Shown one piece after another: positions 5,428 to 6,206 of a stretch of 6,206 nt of DNA. The position numbers were made by a program, and so were the translations under genes. Where the stretch lies: the NCBI GenBank assembly GCA_002297545.1, contig DBLZ01000122.1, forward strand, positions 1-6,206. The letters are read 5' to 3'. Numbering within the stretch: position 1 is the first letter of the stretch; every line of letters begins with the position of its first letter. The DNA comes from Prevotellaceae bacterium UBA711 (lineage in GTDB: Bacteria > Bacteroidota > Bacteroidia > Bacteroidales > Bacteroidaceae). Under the pieces are notes generated by a model. The model was given only the letters and a program-made list of their open reading frames with translations. It did no database searches and was not told the origin of the DNA.

Positions 5428-6206
5428 ATGCTAAAGACAATGAGGTCTATTTGGGTGGTGGCCATGCTACTGGTCACTACCTTGGCTTTTGCCCAAGTAA
5501 CCACGTCCGGCATGAGCGGCAAACTGACCGATGACGCCAAGGAGGTGATCATCGGTGCCAAGGTGGTGGCTGTACACACTCCATCCGGCACACGCTACGG
5601 AGCTGTGACAAACGAGGACGGACGCTTCTTTATCCAAGGTATGCGCCCGGGAGGGCCCTACGAGGTCACCATCACCTACATGGGTTTCAAGCCCAAGACG
5701 GTGAAGGATGTCATCCTGGAACTGGGTGAGACCTACAATCTGAACATCATCATCAAGGAGGATGCCAAGGAGATGGACGAACTGGTGGTGGTGGGAAGCT
5801 CATCCAAGTTCTCCGCCGAGAAGACCGGAGCCTCTACCAACATCAGCAATGCCGAGATGATGGCCATGCCCACCATCAGCCGCAGCCTGACGGACATCAC
5901 ACGACTGTCACCCTACGGTGGCAACGGAATGAACTTTGCGGGTGCCGACGGCAGAACCGCAAACTTCACCGTGGATGGAGCCAACTTCAACAACAACTTC
6001 GGCCTCAGCTCCAAGCTCCCCGGAGGTGGCACCCCCATCTCCCTGGACGCTATCGAGGAGCTGCAAGTGGTTATCTCACCCTTTGACGTGCGCCAGACCA
6101 ATTTCATCGGTGGCGGCGTGAATGCCATCACCAAGTCCGGTACCAACAAGTTCAAGGGCACGGCATACGTATATCACAACAATGAAAATTATTACTGTCC
6201 GCTAAA
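5428..6206 (+). CDS. Oar-like TonB-dependent receptor, N-terminal part, 3' end cut by window edge
   Basis: The first 259 residues of an outer-membrane TonB-dependent transporter are present; relatives I know are about 1000-1100 residues. Residues 1-22 are a signal peptide (ending LVTTLAFA before Q). Residues 24-110 are a carboxypeptidase-regulatory-like beta-sandwich, with GMSGKLTDD, IIGAKVVAVHTPSGTRYGAV, TNEDGRFFIQGM and YEVTITYMGFKP. MDELVVVG at 116-123 occupies the place of the TonB-contact segment. The plug domain starts near 128 and includes DGRTANFTVDGANFNNNFG, DAIEELQVVISPFDVRQ and GGGVNAITKSGTN. This pattern fits the Oar-like group rather than SusC, and no susD is visible, though what follows is outside the window. 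The substrate cannot be told. An alternative start is the ATG at 5440 (residue 5); both leave a workable signal peptide. The gene is divergent from the Spy-like gene. Confidence 0.93.
   Translation, partial: MLKTMRSIWVVAMLLVTTLAFAQVTTSGMSGKLTDDAKEVIIGAKVVAVHTPSGTRYGAVTNEDGRFFIQGMRPGGPYEVTITYMGFKPKTVKDVILELGETYNLNIIIKEDAKEMDELVVVGSSSKFSAEKTGASTNISNAEMMAMPTISRSLTDITRLSPYGGNGMNFAGADGRTANFTVDGANFNNNFGLSSKLPGGGTPISLDAIEELQVVISPFDVRQTNFIGGGVNAITKSGTNKFKGTAYVYHNNENYYCPL

Overview
The window looks like chromosomal DNA from a member of the Bacteroidales, probably in the Prevotellaceae/Bacteroidaceae range. Three things point there. Two promoters carry the Bacteroidetes -7 box TAnnTTTG. One gene is an Oar-like TonB-dependent receptor with an N-terminal carboxypeptidase-regulatory-like domain. 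A large secreted protein ends in a C-terminal tail of the type IX secretion (T9SS) kind. No RNA gene, CRISPR array, transposase or phage gene was recognised.

Layout from left to right. A SIMPL-domain (DUF541/YggE-like) membrane-anchored protein gene lies on the minus strand at 1-712, and its last codons run off the left edge. After a 152-base gap comes the dominant gene, a 1131-residue secreted M60-family (gluzincin) metallopeptidase on the minus strand at 865-4260. It has an F5/8 type C carbohydrate-binding domain, an HEWGH zinc site, a three-repeat ricin-type beta-trefoil and a T9SS-like C-terminal tail. A 357-base gap follows, holding the peptidase promoter, an inverted repeat, a duplicated 17-19 base motif and a strong hairpin that probably terminates the next gene. 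That gene, at 4618-5136 on the minus strand, encodes a small exported Spy/CpxP-like protein with Cys/His-rich ends. A 291-base divergent spacer separates it from an Oar-like TonB-dependent receptor on the plus strand, starting at 5428 and running off the right edge.

How the genes fit together. The three minus-strand genes share direction, but the hairpin and promoter between the Spy-like gene and the peptidase suggest that these two are separate transcription units. All four products are predicted to act outside the cytoplasm. By family, the M60 enzyme is a candidate mucin or O-glycoprotein peptidase whose two lectin-like modules would hold it on glycans. The Spy-like protein may be an envelope stress or metal-binding chaperone, and the receptor an outer-membrane transporter. 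No SusD partner or glycoside hydrolase is present, so this is not a typical polysaccharide utilisation locus within the visible sequence. Any functional link between peptidase and receptor is inference from adjacency only.
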